From contig NZ_JBMOVV010000005.1 in assembly GCF_049472135.1 (NCBI RefSeq), positions 62,001 to 126,000 on the forward strand: 64,000 nt of DNA. Reading direction: 5' to 3'. Each line of letters begins with the position of its first letter. Within the stretch, counting starts at the first letter, position 1. The position numbers and the translations under genes were made by a program. Positions 1 through 9,305 of the stretch are shown one piece after another. The DNA is from Arcobacter_B sp049472135 (GTDB taxonomy: Bacteria; Campylobacterota; Campylobacteria; Campylobacterales; Arcobacteraceae). A model generated the notes under the pieces. That model had not been told where the DNA came from, did not search any database, and saw only the letters and a list, made by a program, of their open reading frames with translations.

Positions 1-871
1 TTAAATCTTTTATATCCTCAAAGTTTCCATTTCCTTCAATTTTAATAGTATATATAACAGCTTCAAGTGCTTGCACTTTTTGTTTACTAACTTTTGTTTC
101 TATATCAAAATTTCCAACTAAATTAACACCGTTTGGTAATGCTTTAACACTTATATCCAAAAAGTTTGAATATATCTTTTTTGTAGAAATACTATTTGAG
201 AAAAAAGAGATCTGGCTATTTGAAGTATCAACATATTGGGCATCAATTCTTAAAGGCTCAATTTGTAAGACACCATCTTTTTGAGGAAAAAGTAAAAATT
301 TTAGTTCCGTAATGTTAAAACCATTGCTCTCATAACTTTTCTGATAATCAAGCTTTTTATACCAAAAGTTTTTAAAATCAGGATTTATAAATGACAAGTC
401 TAATATTTGAATATCTAGTTTATGTTTAAATCGAATAAGTAGTTCAAAAGGCTGACCGACATACAACTCTTGCTTATTAGAACTAATTTCAAAATCAAAT
501 ATTGAAGAGTTTGTCTTAGAAGCCATTGCAAGTTTTACTTCTTTTTTTTGTGTTCTAAACTCTTTATTATCAATATTAAAGACTAAAGAAGGGAATATAA
601 AATCTTTTGTTGGATAAAAAGAGAAAACTCTTTTTATTTTTTTACTAATTTTTGAATTAATAATTGAAGTAGAACTTGAATTTGAAATGGTACTTACTTT
701 AAATCCAGAAATCTCTTCAATTTTTGGAAAGATAACATCTTCACCTTGAACTTCAATACTAAAGATATAAGCTTCATCTTTTATTGCATTACTAGGAAGC
801 TTTAAATCTACATTTGCAAAAAGTGTAGTAAAAAATAGAAAAAACAGAAGAATAAATCTAATTTTTTTCAT
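1..871 (-). CDS. BatD-like secreted protein (partial, 3' end outside window)
   Basis: I translated this reading frame by hand. It starts at ATG 871 and stays open to the window edge, giving about 290 residues with no stop. It begins with a hydrophobic signal peptide (MKKIRFILLFFLFFTTLFA). The rest is beta-rich. A segment near the edge (LPNGVNLVGNFDIETKV, then GNGNFEDI) resembles the repeated domain of BatD ('oxygen tolerance') proteins, which lie in the periplasm anchored to the inner membrane beside von Willebrand A-domain proteins. The start lies 2 bases after the flhA stop codon, so it is probably co-transcribed with the flagellar cluster, though a flagellar role is not implied. The family call rests on pattern memory and on an incomplete protein. 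Confidence 0.6.
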   Translation of the reverse strand, partial: MKKIRFILLFFLFFTTLFANVDLKLPSNAIKDEAYIFSIEVQGEDVIFPKIEEISGFKVSTISNSSSTSIINSKISKKIKRVFSFYPTKDFIFPSLVFNIDNKEFRTQKKEVKLAMASKTNSSIFDFEISSNKQELYVGQPFELLIRFKHKLDIQILDLSFINPDFKNFWYKKLDYQKSYESNGFNITELKFLLFPQKDGVLQIEPLRIDAQYVDTSNSQISFFSNSISTKKIYSNFLDISVKALPNGVNLVGNFDIETKVSKQKVQALEAVIYTIKIEGNGNFEDIKDL

Positions 872-873
872 TC

Positions 874-2997
874 TTAAAACTCCAATGTTCCTTCAATTGC
901 AAAGTTTGCTCTTGAGTCTAATTCTGCATGAGATAAAACTGCAACTTGAAGACCAAATTTCTCATAAATTTCAGAAATTCTTTTTCTTAAAGATGGGTCA
1001 ACAACCATAGCAACTTTACTAAATCCTTTTGCTTCTATTTGTTCAATTAAATCTTTTGTATGTGTTACAAGATTATTAATCTCTGCAATTGATAACATAA
1101 GTTGTGTTGCACCATGTTGGTCTTGCAGTTTTCCAATAAATTGTTGTTCAAGTTCTGGTTTTATAGTAACAATATGTAAAATACCATCATTATCAACAAA
1201 CTTTTGTGTTATAAGTCTATAAAGTTTTGACCTTACATGTTCTAAAAGAACATCAGGTGCTTTTGTAAACTCTGCAATATCAGCAATTGCTTCAATAATA
1301 GTTAACATATCAACTATTGGTATTTTTTCATGTAAAAGGTCTTTACAAACTTTAAGTAAAGTACCATAAGAAGTAACCTTCATAGCTTCATCAACAACAA
1401 TAGGAAAGTCTTTTTTTAATCTATCAACAATATCAACTATATCTTGTCTTGTAATAATATCTTCTGCATGTTTTTTAATAATCTCAGAAATATGTGTTGA
1501 AATAATAGTTGGAGCATCTACAACAGTAAATCCTTTCATTAAAGCTTCTTCTTTTAAATCAGGTAAAATCCATGTTGCATCAAGATTAAATACTGGTTCT
1601 TTAACTTTTAATCCTCTTAGTTTTTCACTTCCTAATCCACCCATAGCAAGTAGTTTATCTGTTTCAACTCTACCTTTTACTAAAGGTATTCTTTTTAAAT
1701 ATAATTGATATTCATTTGGCCCAATATTAGCATCATCTGAAATTCTTATTTGAGGGATAATAAATCCTAACTCACCTGCAATTGTCTTTCTAATTGCCTT
1801 GATTTTATCTAATAACTCTGAGTTTCCTTGAACTAATTGAAGAAGTCTAATTCCAAGCTTTAACTCTAAAACTTCAAGCTTCATAATTGTTTCTATGTTT
1901 TGTTCTTCATTAGCAGCTGCTGCTTGTTTTTTCTTCTCTTTAATAGTCTCAATATCATCAGTCATTTTAGTTTTAGACTTAGTCTCTTCTGGTTTTGTTT
2001 GGAAGAATCTTGTAATAGCATTTTCTTGCTCATTTTCAATCATATTTATTGTGTATCCAATAAATATTAAAATTCCACCCATTACAATTAAGATACCAGT
2101 GGGGAAACCTGGAACAAAACCAAAAAGAATCATACCAATACCAACTAGTACTAAAGCTTTTGAATCTTTTACAAGTTGCATTACAGATTGATTTGCAAAT
2201 CTATCTTCATCCATATTTGATCTTGTAATAATAATTGCAGTAGCAGTTGATAAAATAAGTGCAGGTATTTGAGCAACTAAACCATCACCAATAGTTAAAA
2301 TTGTATAAATCTCACCACTCTCACTAACACTCATATCATGTTGGAAAAGTCCAATTAATAAACCACCAATTAAGTTTACTAAAGTAATGATAATACCAGC
2401 AACAGCATCACCTTTTACGAACTTAGAAGATCCATCCATTGCTCCATAAAAGTTTGCTTCTGAAATTAAAGCTTTTCTTCTTTCTTGTGCTTGCTTATCA
2501 TCGATAAAACCAGCATTTAAGTCTGCATCAATTGCCATTTGTTTACCAGGCATAGAATCAAGGTTAAATCTAGCAGTAACTTCTGCAACCCTTGTTGCAC
2601 CTTTTGTTACAACCATAAAGTTAATAAGTACTAAAATAATAAATACAATAACACCAATAACCATATTACCACCAACAACGAACTCTCCAAAGGCGGAGAT
2701 AATTGAACTTACGGCATCTGGACCATTATGTCCCTCACTTAAAATTGATCTGGTAGTTGCTATATTTAAGGATAGCCTAAATAGCGCTAAAATAAGTATT
2801 ATTGTAGGAAAAGTTGTTAAATCAGATGGCTTATGAATATATAATGAAATTAATAAAATTAATAAAGATAAAGATAAAGATATTACCAAAAAAAAGTCTA
2901 GAATCCCTTTTGATAAGGGAACAATAATAATTACTAATATTGCAACAAATAGTGCAACTACAAATAAATCTTTCGATAATATCTTTCTTATGTTCAT
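874..2997 (-). CDS. flhA: Flagellar export gate protein FlhA
   Basis: A 707-residue integral membrane component of the flagellar type III secretion export gate. The N-terminal ~340 residues contain about eight hydrophobic segments and the conserved FHIPEP-family cytoplasmic loop (around residues 140-180, including the SMPGKQMAIDADLNAG signature). The rest is the large soluble cytoplasmic domain that docks chaperone-substrate complexes. Length is normal for the family. It lies downstream of flgL with a 30-base gap and ends 2 bases before a BatD-like gene. A Lys/Glu-rich linker (about residues 340-370) separates the membrane and cytosolic parts. Identification is secure. Confidence 0.97.
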   Translation of the reverse strand: MNIRKILSKDLFVVALFVAILVIIIVPLSKGILDFFLVISLSLSLLILLISLYIHKPSDLTTFPTIILILALFRLSLNIATTRSILSEGHNGPDAVSSIISAFGEFVVGGNMVIGVIVFIILVLINFMVVTKGATRVAEVTARFNLDSMPGKQMAIDADLNAGFIDDKQAQERRKALISEANFYGAMDGSSKFVKGDAVAGIIITLVNLIGGLLIGLFQHDMSVSESGEIYTILTIGDGLVAQIPALILSTATAIIITRSNMDEDRFANQSVMQLVKDSKALVLVGIGMILFGFVPGFPTGILIVMGGILIFIGYTINMIENEQENAITRFFQTKPEETKSKTKMTDDIETIKEKKKQAAAANEEQNIETIMKLEVLELKLGIRLLQLVQGNSELLDKIKAIRKTIAGELGFIIPQIRISDDANIGPNEYQLYLKRIPLVKGRVETDKLLAMGGLGSEKLRGLKVKEPVFNLDATWILPDLKEEALMKGFTVVDAPTIISTHISEIIKKHAEDIITRQDIVDIVDRLKKDFPIVVDEAMKVTSYGTLLKVCKDLLHEKIPIVDMLTIIEAIADIAEFTKAPDVLLEHVRSKLYRLITQKFVDNDGILHIVTIKPELEQQFIGKLQDQHGATQLMLSIAEINNLVTHTKDLIEQIEAKGFSKVAMVVDPSLRKRISEIYEKFGLQVAVLSHAELDSRANFAIEGTLEF

Positions 2998-3027
2998 TTA
3001 CGACTTTAACTTTTTAATTTAAAATAA

Positions 3028-4182
3028 CTATCTAATAAAATTAACTAATGATAATTCATTAGTTTTATTAATTGTTGAATATAAAGCTGTAAAAGTTAAT
3101 TCTAAAGCCTTTGCTTCAACTGCAACTTTTGATAAATCAGCTGCTCCAATTTCTTGAAATAAGATATTGTATTGTGTTAATTTTGCAGAAACTTTTTCTT
3201 CAGAAATTTCAAAAACTCTATTTCTTCCACCTAATTCTGCATGGGCAACGTTTACTGCATCAAATGCACTATTAATATTTTCTAATCCTTCAGTTAAAGC
3301 AGCATCTGCTACTGCATCACTTACAGGATTTCCATTAGAATCAACTTTATTTAAAGCATTTACAACATTATCTATTTCATCAAAAATATTTGTCTTAGCT
3401 TCAAACTTAGTACCATCTACATTTGGTGTTGTAACTTGATAAGGAAATTTTGCTGCGTTTGCTCCACCATTTGCTGATACTGTTAACTCATCAGTTGTTG
3501 GGTTTCCATTAAAATCATACCTTACTAATTTAGTAGGAGTTGTAAGTGAGTCTGGTTTCCATTCAAAACCATCTTGATCCACTATTCTTTGAGATGTTGA
3601 AAACTCTAAAGTATCAGCTTTTGTAGCGATATCAGTTGAAAACATCATCATATCAAAACCATTTACACCTTTTTCTCTATATGAACCTTCATCTACAGCA
3701 ATTTTTCTTAAGTGGTTATCTCCATTATAAGAAACTTTCCCTGTTACTGGGTCTTCTGTAAAAGATGCAATTGATGAGTCTGATCCTGAGAATAAATACT
3801 CTCCATCAATTTTTGTATTAGCTAAATCTAAAATATTTTGCTTAACACCTGCAATACTAACTGCAATTGCTTTCTTACCTTCATCAGTAGTAGTATCAGT
3901 ATTAGCCTTTAAAAGTTCGCTTTTTACTTGTTCTAATAGAGTTTTAATTTCTCCTATTGCTGAATCTGAAACGTTATTATGAACTGTTGTTTTATTTAAC
4001 TGATCTTGAATACCTTCAAAAGTTCTAATTTTATCTTCAACAAAAATTTGTCTAGTAAATAAAACTGCATCATCACTACCATCATCTATCTTTTTACCAG
4101 TACTTGTTTGATAAGATATTCTTTGTTGTTCGGCATTAAGTTTATCTAATCTATGTAATGTAATTTCTGTTTGATTTATCAT
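3028..4182 (-). CDS. flgL: Flagellar hook-filament junction protein FlgL
   Basis: A 384-residue protein with a flagellin-type N-terminus (heptad-like helix with QQRISYQTSTGKKIDDGSDD) and a flagellin-type C-terminal helix ending in TINKTNELSLVNFIR. The middle is a variable beta-rich domain. This matches FlgL (HAP3), which joins the hook cap zone to the filament and is secreted through the flagellar export apparatus. Its start overlaps the end of fliI by 4 bases (ATGA-type overlap), indicating translational coupling. It could be another flagellin-like axial protein, but the length and the setting among structural genes favour FlgL. No flgK is seen nearby. Confidence 0.88.
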   Translation of the reverse strand: MINQTEITLHRLDKLNAEQQRISYQTSTGKKIDDGSDDAVLFTRQIFVEDKIRTFEGIQDQLNKTTVHNNVSDSAIGEIKTLLEQVKSELLKANTDTTTDEGKKAIAVSIAGVKQNILDLANTKIDGEYLFSGSDSSIASFTEDPVTGKVSYNGDNHLRKIAVDEGSYREKGVNGFDMMMFSTDIATKADTLEFSTSQRIVDQDGFEWKPDSLTTPTKLVRYDFNGNPTTDELTVSANGGANAAKFPYQVTTPNVDGTKFEAKTNIFDEIDNVVNALNKVDSNGNPVSDAVADAALTEGLENINSAFDAVNVAHAELGGRNRVFEISEEKVSAKLTQYNILFQEIGAADLSKVAVEAKALELTFTALYSTINKTNELSLVNFIR

Positions 4183-5483
4183 TGTAATACCTTTCTGAAC
4201 ATCTGTATAATTTCATTGAAGTTATACCGTTCTTGTGTACCTTGAGTTAAAAACTCTCTAATTCGCTCTTTTTTAGCCATTGCTTCATCTAATTCTGGAT
4301 CCATTCCAGGTTTATAAGCACCTACTCTAACTAAAACTTCATTCTCTTTTATTAATGATAATACTCTTTTTAACTTTAAAAAGCCATTATAATGCTCTTT
4401 GTCAACAACTTTATCCATTACCCTTGAAGCTGATTTTAACAGATTTATAGGAGGATAAAAGCCTTGTTCTGTTAACTCTCTTGTTAAAACTATATGACCA
4501 TCCAAAATAGATCTACTTTGATCAGCAATAGGGTCATTCATATCATCCCCATCAACAAGTACAGTAAAAAATGCTGTTAATGAACCTTTATCATTATTAC
4601 CAGCTCGCTCCATAAGTTGAGGAAGTAAAGCAAAAACAGAAGGTGGATAACCACGACTTACTGGTGGTTCACCAGTACTTAATCCTATTTCTCTTTGAGC
4701 CATAGCAAATCTTGTAACTGAGTCCATCATAAGTAAAACATCATGACCTTTATCTCTAAAATACTCAGCAATTGCCATAGCCGTAAAAGCTCCATATTTT
4801 CTCATAAGTGCTGATTCATCTGAAGTTGCAGCTACAATTACTGTATTTTCTAAATTATTATCAAGATTATAGTGAATAAATTCAGGTATTTCTCTACCTC
4901 TTTCCCCTATAAGAGCAACAACTTTTATTTGAGCTTCACAACCTTTTACAACCATTCCCATAAGCGTAGACTTACCAACACCAGAACCTGCAAAAATACC
5001 TACTTTTTGACCTTTTCCTGCTGTTAACATTGAATCAATTGCTTTAACACCAGTTGAAAATCGCTCATCAATAATTCCTCTATCTAAAGGAGCCATAGAG
5101 AGTTTATTAATAGCAGAATTTTCATGTAAATCTTTTATTTTTCCTTTATCATCAATAGGTTCACCTAAAGCATTTACGACTCTTCCTAAAAGACCATATC
5201 CACATTTAACAGATAAACCTTCTTTTTGTAAATAAACCTTATCATGTATCCTAAATCCATCAATAAAAGAAAAAGGAACAATTGTAAAATCACTTCCATT
5301 AATAGAAGCAACCATTCCTAAAACCGTATATAAATGCTGAACTGATTCAATTTTGACAATATCCCCAACGGCAACTTCTAAACCAGTTGCGGTAACTGTT
5401 GTACTTGAAATATTTTTAATTCTTCCAAAAGCTATAGATAAATCACTTGATTCAATACTACTAATTAACTTATCTAAATCCAT
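4179..5483 (-). CDS. fliI: Flagellar export ATPase FliI
   Basis: A 434-residue F1-beta-like ATPase that powers chaperone release and substrate unfolding at the flagellar export gate. The P-loop GSGVGKST is at residues 166-173, with the downstream ALIGERGREIPEF segment and the Walker B region LLMMDSVTRFAMAQREIGL typical of FliI/type III ATPases. Length is normal. The start abuts the preceding TPR-protein gene (shared base 5483), and the end overlaps flgL by 4 bases. Its regulator FliH is encoded about 21 kb upstream in the same cluster. Confidence 0.97.
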   Translation of the reverse strand: MDLDKLISSIESSDLSIAFGRIKNISSTTVTATGLEVAVGDIVKIESVQHLYTVLGMVASINGSDFTIVPFSFIDGFRIHDKVYLQKEGLSVKCGYGLLGRVVNALGEPIDDKGKIKDLHENSAINKLSMAPLDRGIIDERFSTGVKAIDSMLTAGKGQKVGIFAGSGVGKSTLMGMVVKGCEAQIKVVALIGERGREIPEFIHYNLDNNLENTVIVAATSDESALMRKYGAFTAMAIAEYFRDKGHDVLLMMDSVTRFAMAQREIGLSTGEPPVSRGYPPSVFALLPQLMERAGNNDKGSLTAFFTVLVDGDDMNDPIADQSRSILDGHIVLTRELTEQGFYPPINLLKSASRVMDKVVDKEHYNGFLKLKRVLSLIKENEVLVRVGAYKPGMDPELDEAMAKKERIREFLTQGTQERYNFNEIIQMFRKVLQ

Positions 5484-7477
5484 TACATCTCATCACACAT
5501 TTTTTTATATAAACTATCAACAGTTCCCTCAACTTCTTTACATCTTGTAATATATTCTTGTTTTTTTGCTTTATTATTTTGTAAATCATAAATATTGATT
5601 AAATCATAATAGATTTTTACTTCATCATTTGGTTTAATTCTTCTCGTATTTTCTAAACCTTCAAGTAAAAACTGTTTTGATTTTTCAATATTATTTGTAT
5701 CTTCTTCTAATTTAGCTAATGCCATTTCAACATCAGGAGAGTAAATATACGCTTTAATCTCTTTTTGCTTATCATATAGAGCATTTAAAATCTCTACTGC
5801 TTTATCTTTTTTTGAATGTTTCAATAAATAAAAATAGTAATCATAGTAAAAATCAACAATCAAAGGATTATTCTTATTTTTTTCTATAAATGCATTATTT
5901 CTTAAAGCATAAGAGAAAAATTTATCAAGAGCTAAACTATCATTTTGTAATTTAATAATTTTATATCTTGTCAAAAACTCTTGAGCTAAAATATTTTTAT
6001 CATTAACCATCTCTACTTTTGCAGAAAAATCAAGAGCATCATCAAAAAGATTTAAAGATAATGCCATTTTTTCTAAATATAAATAAATATTACCATCTCT
6101 ACTTGTATTAAATGTATTTTTAATTTGAGTATATGCTCTTTCATATGGAACATCAATTAAACATTGAAAGAATTTAAACTTAACACTATCATCTTCAATT
6201 AAACGCTCTAAAGTTGAGCTTCTTGAAGTATGTAAGGCTTCATTTAGAGCAAAACATTGGTCATTATTTAAAAGCATTTTAATTCGCTCGATATTTACCT
6301 CATCAAAAATTGCATTCATTGATTCATATCCAAATCTTTTTGCAATACTATCAGAAATAGTTTTATATATTTTCTTTTTTCTTAGAATATCATCAAATCT
6401 TTTAGCTTCTTTTTCATTTAATAACTCTTGTAATAAAGCTTTTTGTTGCATGGATTCTGAGTTTTCATATTTTTGAGAAATAACAGTTGTTTTTAAAATA
6501 TTTTGTCTCATTAATATTTCATCAATAAACATTTTTGATTTATCTAAATATGCACCTTGAGAATAATCATTAATTATATCAGTATATAATTGCTTTGCTT
6601 TTTCTAAATAATAATTTGTTCTATCATACATAAGCATATATGTATTGGCTAATTTAAACTTAAAATCCTCAATAGACTCTTCTTTTGTAGTTCTATTTAA
6701 AAGCTCTTTTAAAATATTTGCAGCATGTTCAGGCATTCCAGCATTTATTAATTTTGTAATCTTTTTATTTGCTAAGTAAGAGTCGTTTGCATAAAAATCA
6801 ATATTATTCTTTAAAACTTGAGAAATCAGCTCATTAGCTTTTTCATACTCTTCTGTAAAAATATATAAGTCAAAAAGCTCATTTGCAACTATCGTAGCAA
6901 CCTCTTTATCTTTTGTTTTTGCTAGGATTTCATATAAGATTCTAATTGCCATATTTGGTTCTTTTTGATATTTATGAACCTTTGCAAGTGCTATTTTACC
7001 TCTAGTTTGAACTATCTTATCACTAAAGTTATTTACAATTATCTCAGCAAAATATTTAGCATCTTTTGACCTGTTTGATTGAAGTTTTAAATCAACTAGT
7101 AACTCATAAGCCCTTGGTAAATCATACTCGTTAATTTGTGCAGAATTAATAGCCTCTTCTAAAACTTTCGCTGCATCAATAATAAATCTTTTTGACTCTT
7201 TTTTTAAAGACAATTCACTATAAAGAATAACAATATCAGAGTTTAAAACTTTTAATTTATTTTTATCTTTAAAACTTTTTATTTGTGCATAGGCTTCATC
7301 AACTTTACCATCTTTAGCCATTAGTCTTGCATTTTTAATTAAATCAAAACCATCACTAATCTCTTGTTTTCTCTGTTCTGAGATTTGTATTCCAGAAGAG
7401 TTTATAAAACTATAATAAAAATCCTTCTTTGCATATAAAAAGTTTATTAATAAAAAAAATACAATTAAAAATTTCAA
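5483..7477 (-). CDS. Periplasmic TPR-like protein, PflA-type motor scaffold candidate
   Basis: A 664-residue protein with a clear signal peptide (MKFLIVFFLLINFLYA, then KKDFYYS). The rest is almost entirely alpha-helical, with repeated degenerate TPR-like helix pairs (for example around residues 40-330 and 560-660). Secretion plus a long helical solenoid inside a flagellar cluster fits PflA, a periplasmic TPR protein that, with PflB, scaffolds the wide stator ring of Campylobacterota motors. That assignment is inferred from architecture and context, not from a recognised signature. It is packed between flhB (3-base gap) and fliI (1-base overlap), so it is made with export-apparatus genes. It could instead be another outer-disk component. 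Confidence 0.55.
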   Translation of the reverse strand: MKFLIVFFLLINFLYAKKDFYYSFINSSGIQISEQRKQEISDGFDLIKNARLMAKDGKVDEAYAQIKSFKDKNKLKVLNSDIVILYSELSLKKESKRFIIDAAKVLEEAINSAQINEYDLPRAYELLVDLKLQSNRSKDAKYFAEIIVNNFSDKIVQTRGKIALAKVHKYQKEPNMAIRILYEILAKTKDKEVATIVANELFDLYIFTEEYEKANELISQVLKNNIDFYANDSYLANKKITKLINAGMPEHAANILKELLNRTTKEESIEDFKFKLANTYMLMYDRTNYYLEKAKQLYTDIINDYSQGAYLDKSKMFIDEILMRQNILKTTVISQKYENSESMQQKALLQELLNEKEAKRFDDILRKKKIYKTISDSIAKRFGYESMNAIFDEVNIERIKMLLNNDQCFALNEALHTSRSSTLERLIEDDSVKFKFFQCLIDVPYERAYTQIKNTFNTSRDGNIYLYLEKMALSLNLFDDALDFSAKVEMVNDKNILAQEFLTRYKIIKLQNDSLALDKFFSYALRNNAFIEKNKNNPLIVDFYYDYYFYLLKHSKKDKAVEILNALYDKQKEIKAYIYSPDVEMALAKLEEDTNNIEKSKQFLLEGLENTRRIKPNDEVKIYYDLINIYDLQNNKAKKQEYITRCKEVEGTVDSLYKKMCDEM

Positions 7478-7480
7478 AAT

Positions 7481-8536
7481 CTACCTTTTAGTCTTTTTTA
7501 ACTCATAAACATAAGAGAAAATTTCTGCTAATGTTTTATAAAATTCACTTGGAACTTCTTGGTCAACATCTATTTGATCATATAAAGCCCTAGCTAATGC
7601 TGGATTTTCAATTATTGGAATATCATTCTCTTTTGCAATATCTTTTATTTTTATTGCTAAGAAATCTATCCCTTTTGCTATCATCTTAGGTGCTGCATCT
7701 ACACTATTATCGTATTTCATTGCAATTGCATAATGAGTTGGATTTGTTATTACAACATCTGCATCAGGTACATCTGACATCATTCTTTTTTGTGCCATTT
7801 GCATCTGTATTCTTCTAATACGACCTTTTACTTGAGGATCTCCATCCATATTTTTAAATTCATCTTTAATCTCTTGCTTACTCATTCTAAGAGATTTCAT
7901 ATAATAGTGTCGTGTAAAATAAAAATCAATTATAGCAAAAATAATTATAATAAGTAATATGGCTGCTAAAAAGTAACTTGTTAACTCTATCATAGTATTT
8001 ATAGTACCTAGAGTTTCTTGATCCATCATAGCAAGCATCATTTCACCAGTAAATAAAAAAAGAATAACCATTACAATCATGATTATTATTAGTTTAACTG
8101 TTAATTTAAATGCTTCAATTAACTTTTTTAAACCAAATACATTTTTCATTCCTTTAATTGGATCAAGCTTTTGTAAATCCAATTTTATAGGTGTAACAAT
8201 CATTCCAAATTGAATCCAGTTAAATATCAACGACAAAATAAAAACCAAAATGAAAATTGGCGCTAAAGCTTTAAATGTTGCCATTGTTACTGAATAGGTC
8301 AGCGAATAAAAAATACTACCATCCATTTCTTGACCTATGAGGTTATAACAATACATCATAAGCTTCTTTATTTCAAACATTGCAGATGATGAAAAAAACA
8401 ACAAGTATAAAGAACCAAAGAACAGTATAGCTGCCCCTGTAACTTCCATAGACTTAGCGACATTTCCTTCTTTTTTGGCGTCTTCTATCTTCTTGGGCGT
8501 GGGTTCTTCGGTTTTTTCGTCTTCATCATCAGCCAT
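7481..8536 (-). CDS. flhB: Flagellar export switch protein FlhB
   Basis: A 351-residue export-gate protein. The cytosolic N-terminus is highly charged (EDEKTEEPTPKKIEDAKKEG, the standard FlhB opening). Four hydrophobic segments lie between about residues 33 and 205. The autocleavage motif NPTH at residues 265-268 separates FlhB-N from FlhB-C. Cleavage of this motif, together with FliK, switches secretion from rod-hook to filament substrates. It sits 13 bases downstream of fliR. Confidence 0.97.
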   Translation of the reverse strand: MADDEDEKTEEPTPKKIEDAKKEGNVAKSMEVTGAAILFFGSLYLLFFSSSAMFEIKKLMMYCYNLIGQEMDGSIFYSLTYSVTMATFKALAPIFILVFILSLIFNWIQFGMIVTPIKLDLQKLDPIKGMKNVFGLKKLIEAFKLTVKLIIIMIVMVILFLFTGEMMLAMMDQETLGTINTMIELTSYFLAAILLIIIIFAIIDFYFTRHYYMKSLRMSKQEIKDEFKNMDGDPQVKGRIRRIQMQMAQKRMMSDVPDADVVITNPTHYAIAMKYDNSVDAAPKMIAKGIDFLAIKIKDIAKENDIPIIENPALARALYDQIDVDQEVPSEFYKTLAEIFSYVYELKKTKR

Positions 8537-8549
8537 GAACTAATCCTAC

Positions 8550-9299
8550 CTATTGAAACTTTGAAAGAAAGTACTCTGTAAAAGTTTCTGTAAATACTTC
8601 CATTCCAAACATTAAAAATAAAAAAATCAAACCAAATTTCATCTGAAAAGTAATAACAAAAGGTGAAAATGCTGGCATTGATTTCGTTCCATATCCGTAA
8701 TATAAATCCATAATAAATCCAATAAAAAATAGAGGCAAAGCAAATGCAAATGCAAAAGTAAACATTCTTTTTATTTCATCAATTGCCAATTGAATTCCAT
8801 TATATGAGAATATATCAAAAGAGCCTAAATGAACCATAGAAAAACTCTTTACCAACATTACAATTGTCATTTCATACATACCTGTTTGGAAAAACAATGC
8901 AATAATAATCCAATATAAAAGTCTAGAAACTAAACCCTCTTGAGAACCTGTTGAAGGGTCAAACATCATTGCCATAGATAAAGCTGTTGAATATCCAACA
9001 AAATCACCAATAATTCTAACAGCTGCAAACATTATTTGGAAAAATAAAGAAGCTATAGCACCTAGCGTAATTTCAGAAATTAATCCAATAATAAAAGTTT
9101 CTTGGGTAATTGCTGTTGTAACATTTACAACAGGAAAAAGAAAAACTGTAATATAAAAAGCAAAAGCAATTCTTATTCTTACACTAACAGCAGCATCACC
9201 AAATATTGGCATAAAAGCTACAAATGCTAAAATCCTAGCAAGCAACAATAAAAATTCATAAACTATATTTTCATTTAATAATGATAGAAAGGCTTCCAT
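8550..9299 (-). CDS. fliR: Flagellar export gate protein FliR
   Basis: A 249-residue hydrophobic protein with about six membrane segments and the family-typical stretch GDFVGYSTALSMAMMFDPSTG. FliR forms the export channel with FliP and FliQ, neither of which is encoded in this window. The gene lies between fliK (6-base gap) and flhB (13-base gap), the usual fliR-flhB order. Confidence 0.95.
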   Translation of the reverse strand: MEAFLSLLNENIVYEFLLLLARILAFVAFMPIFGDAAVSVRIRIAFAFYITVFLFPVVNVTTAITQETFIIGLISEITLGAIASLFFQIMFAAVRIIGDFVGYSTALSMAMMFDPSTGSQEGLVSRLLYWIIIALFFQTGMYEMTIVMLVKSFSMVHLGSFDIFSYNGIQLAIDEIKRMFTFAFAFALPLFFIGFIMDLYYGYGTKSMPAFSPFVITFQMKFGLIFLFLMFGMEVFTETFTEYFLSKFQ

Positions 9300-9305
9300 T
9301 AAATA

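Noticed and set aside
1895..2191. Plus-strand open frame opposite flhA
   Set aside because: Antisense to a secure gene; hydrophobic translation arises from the complementary codons.
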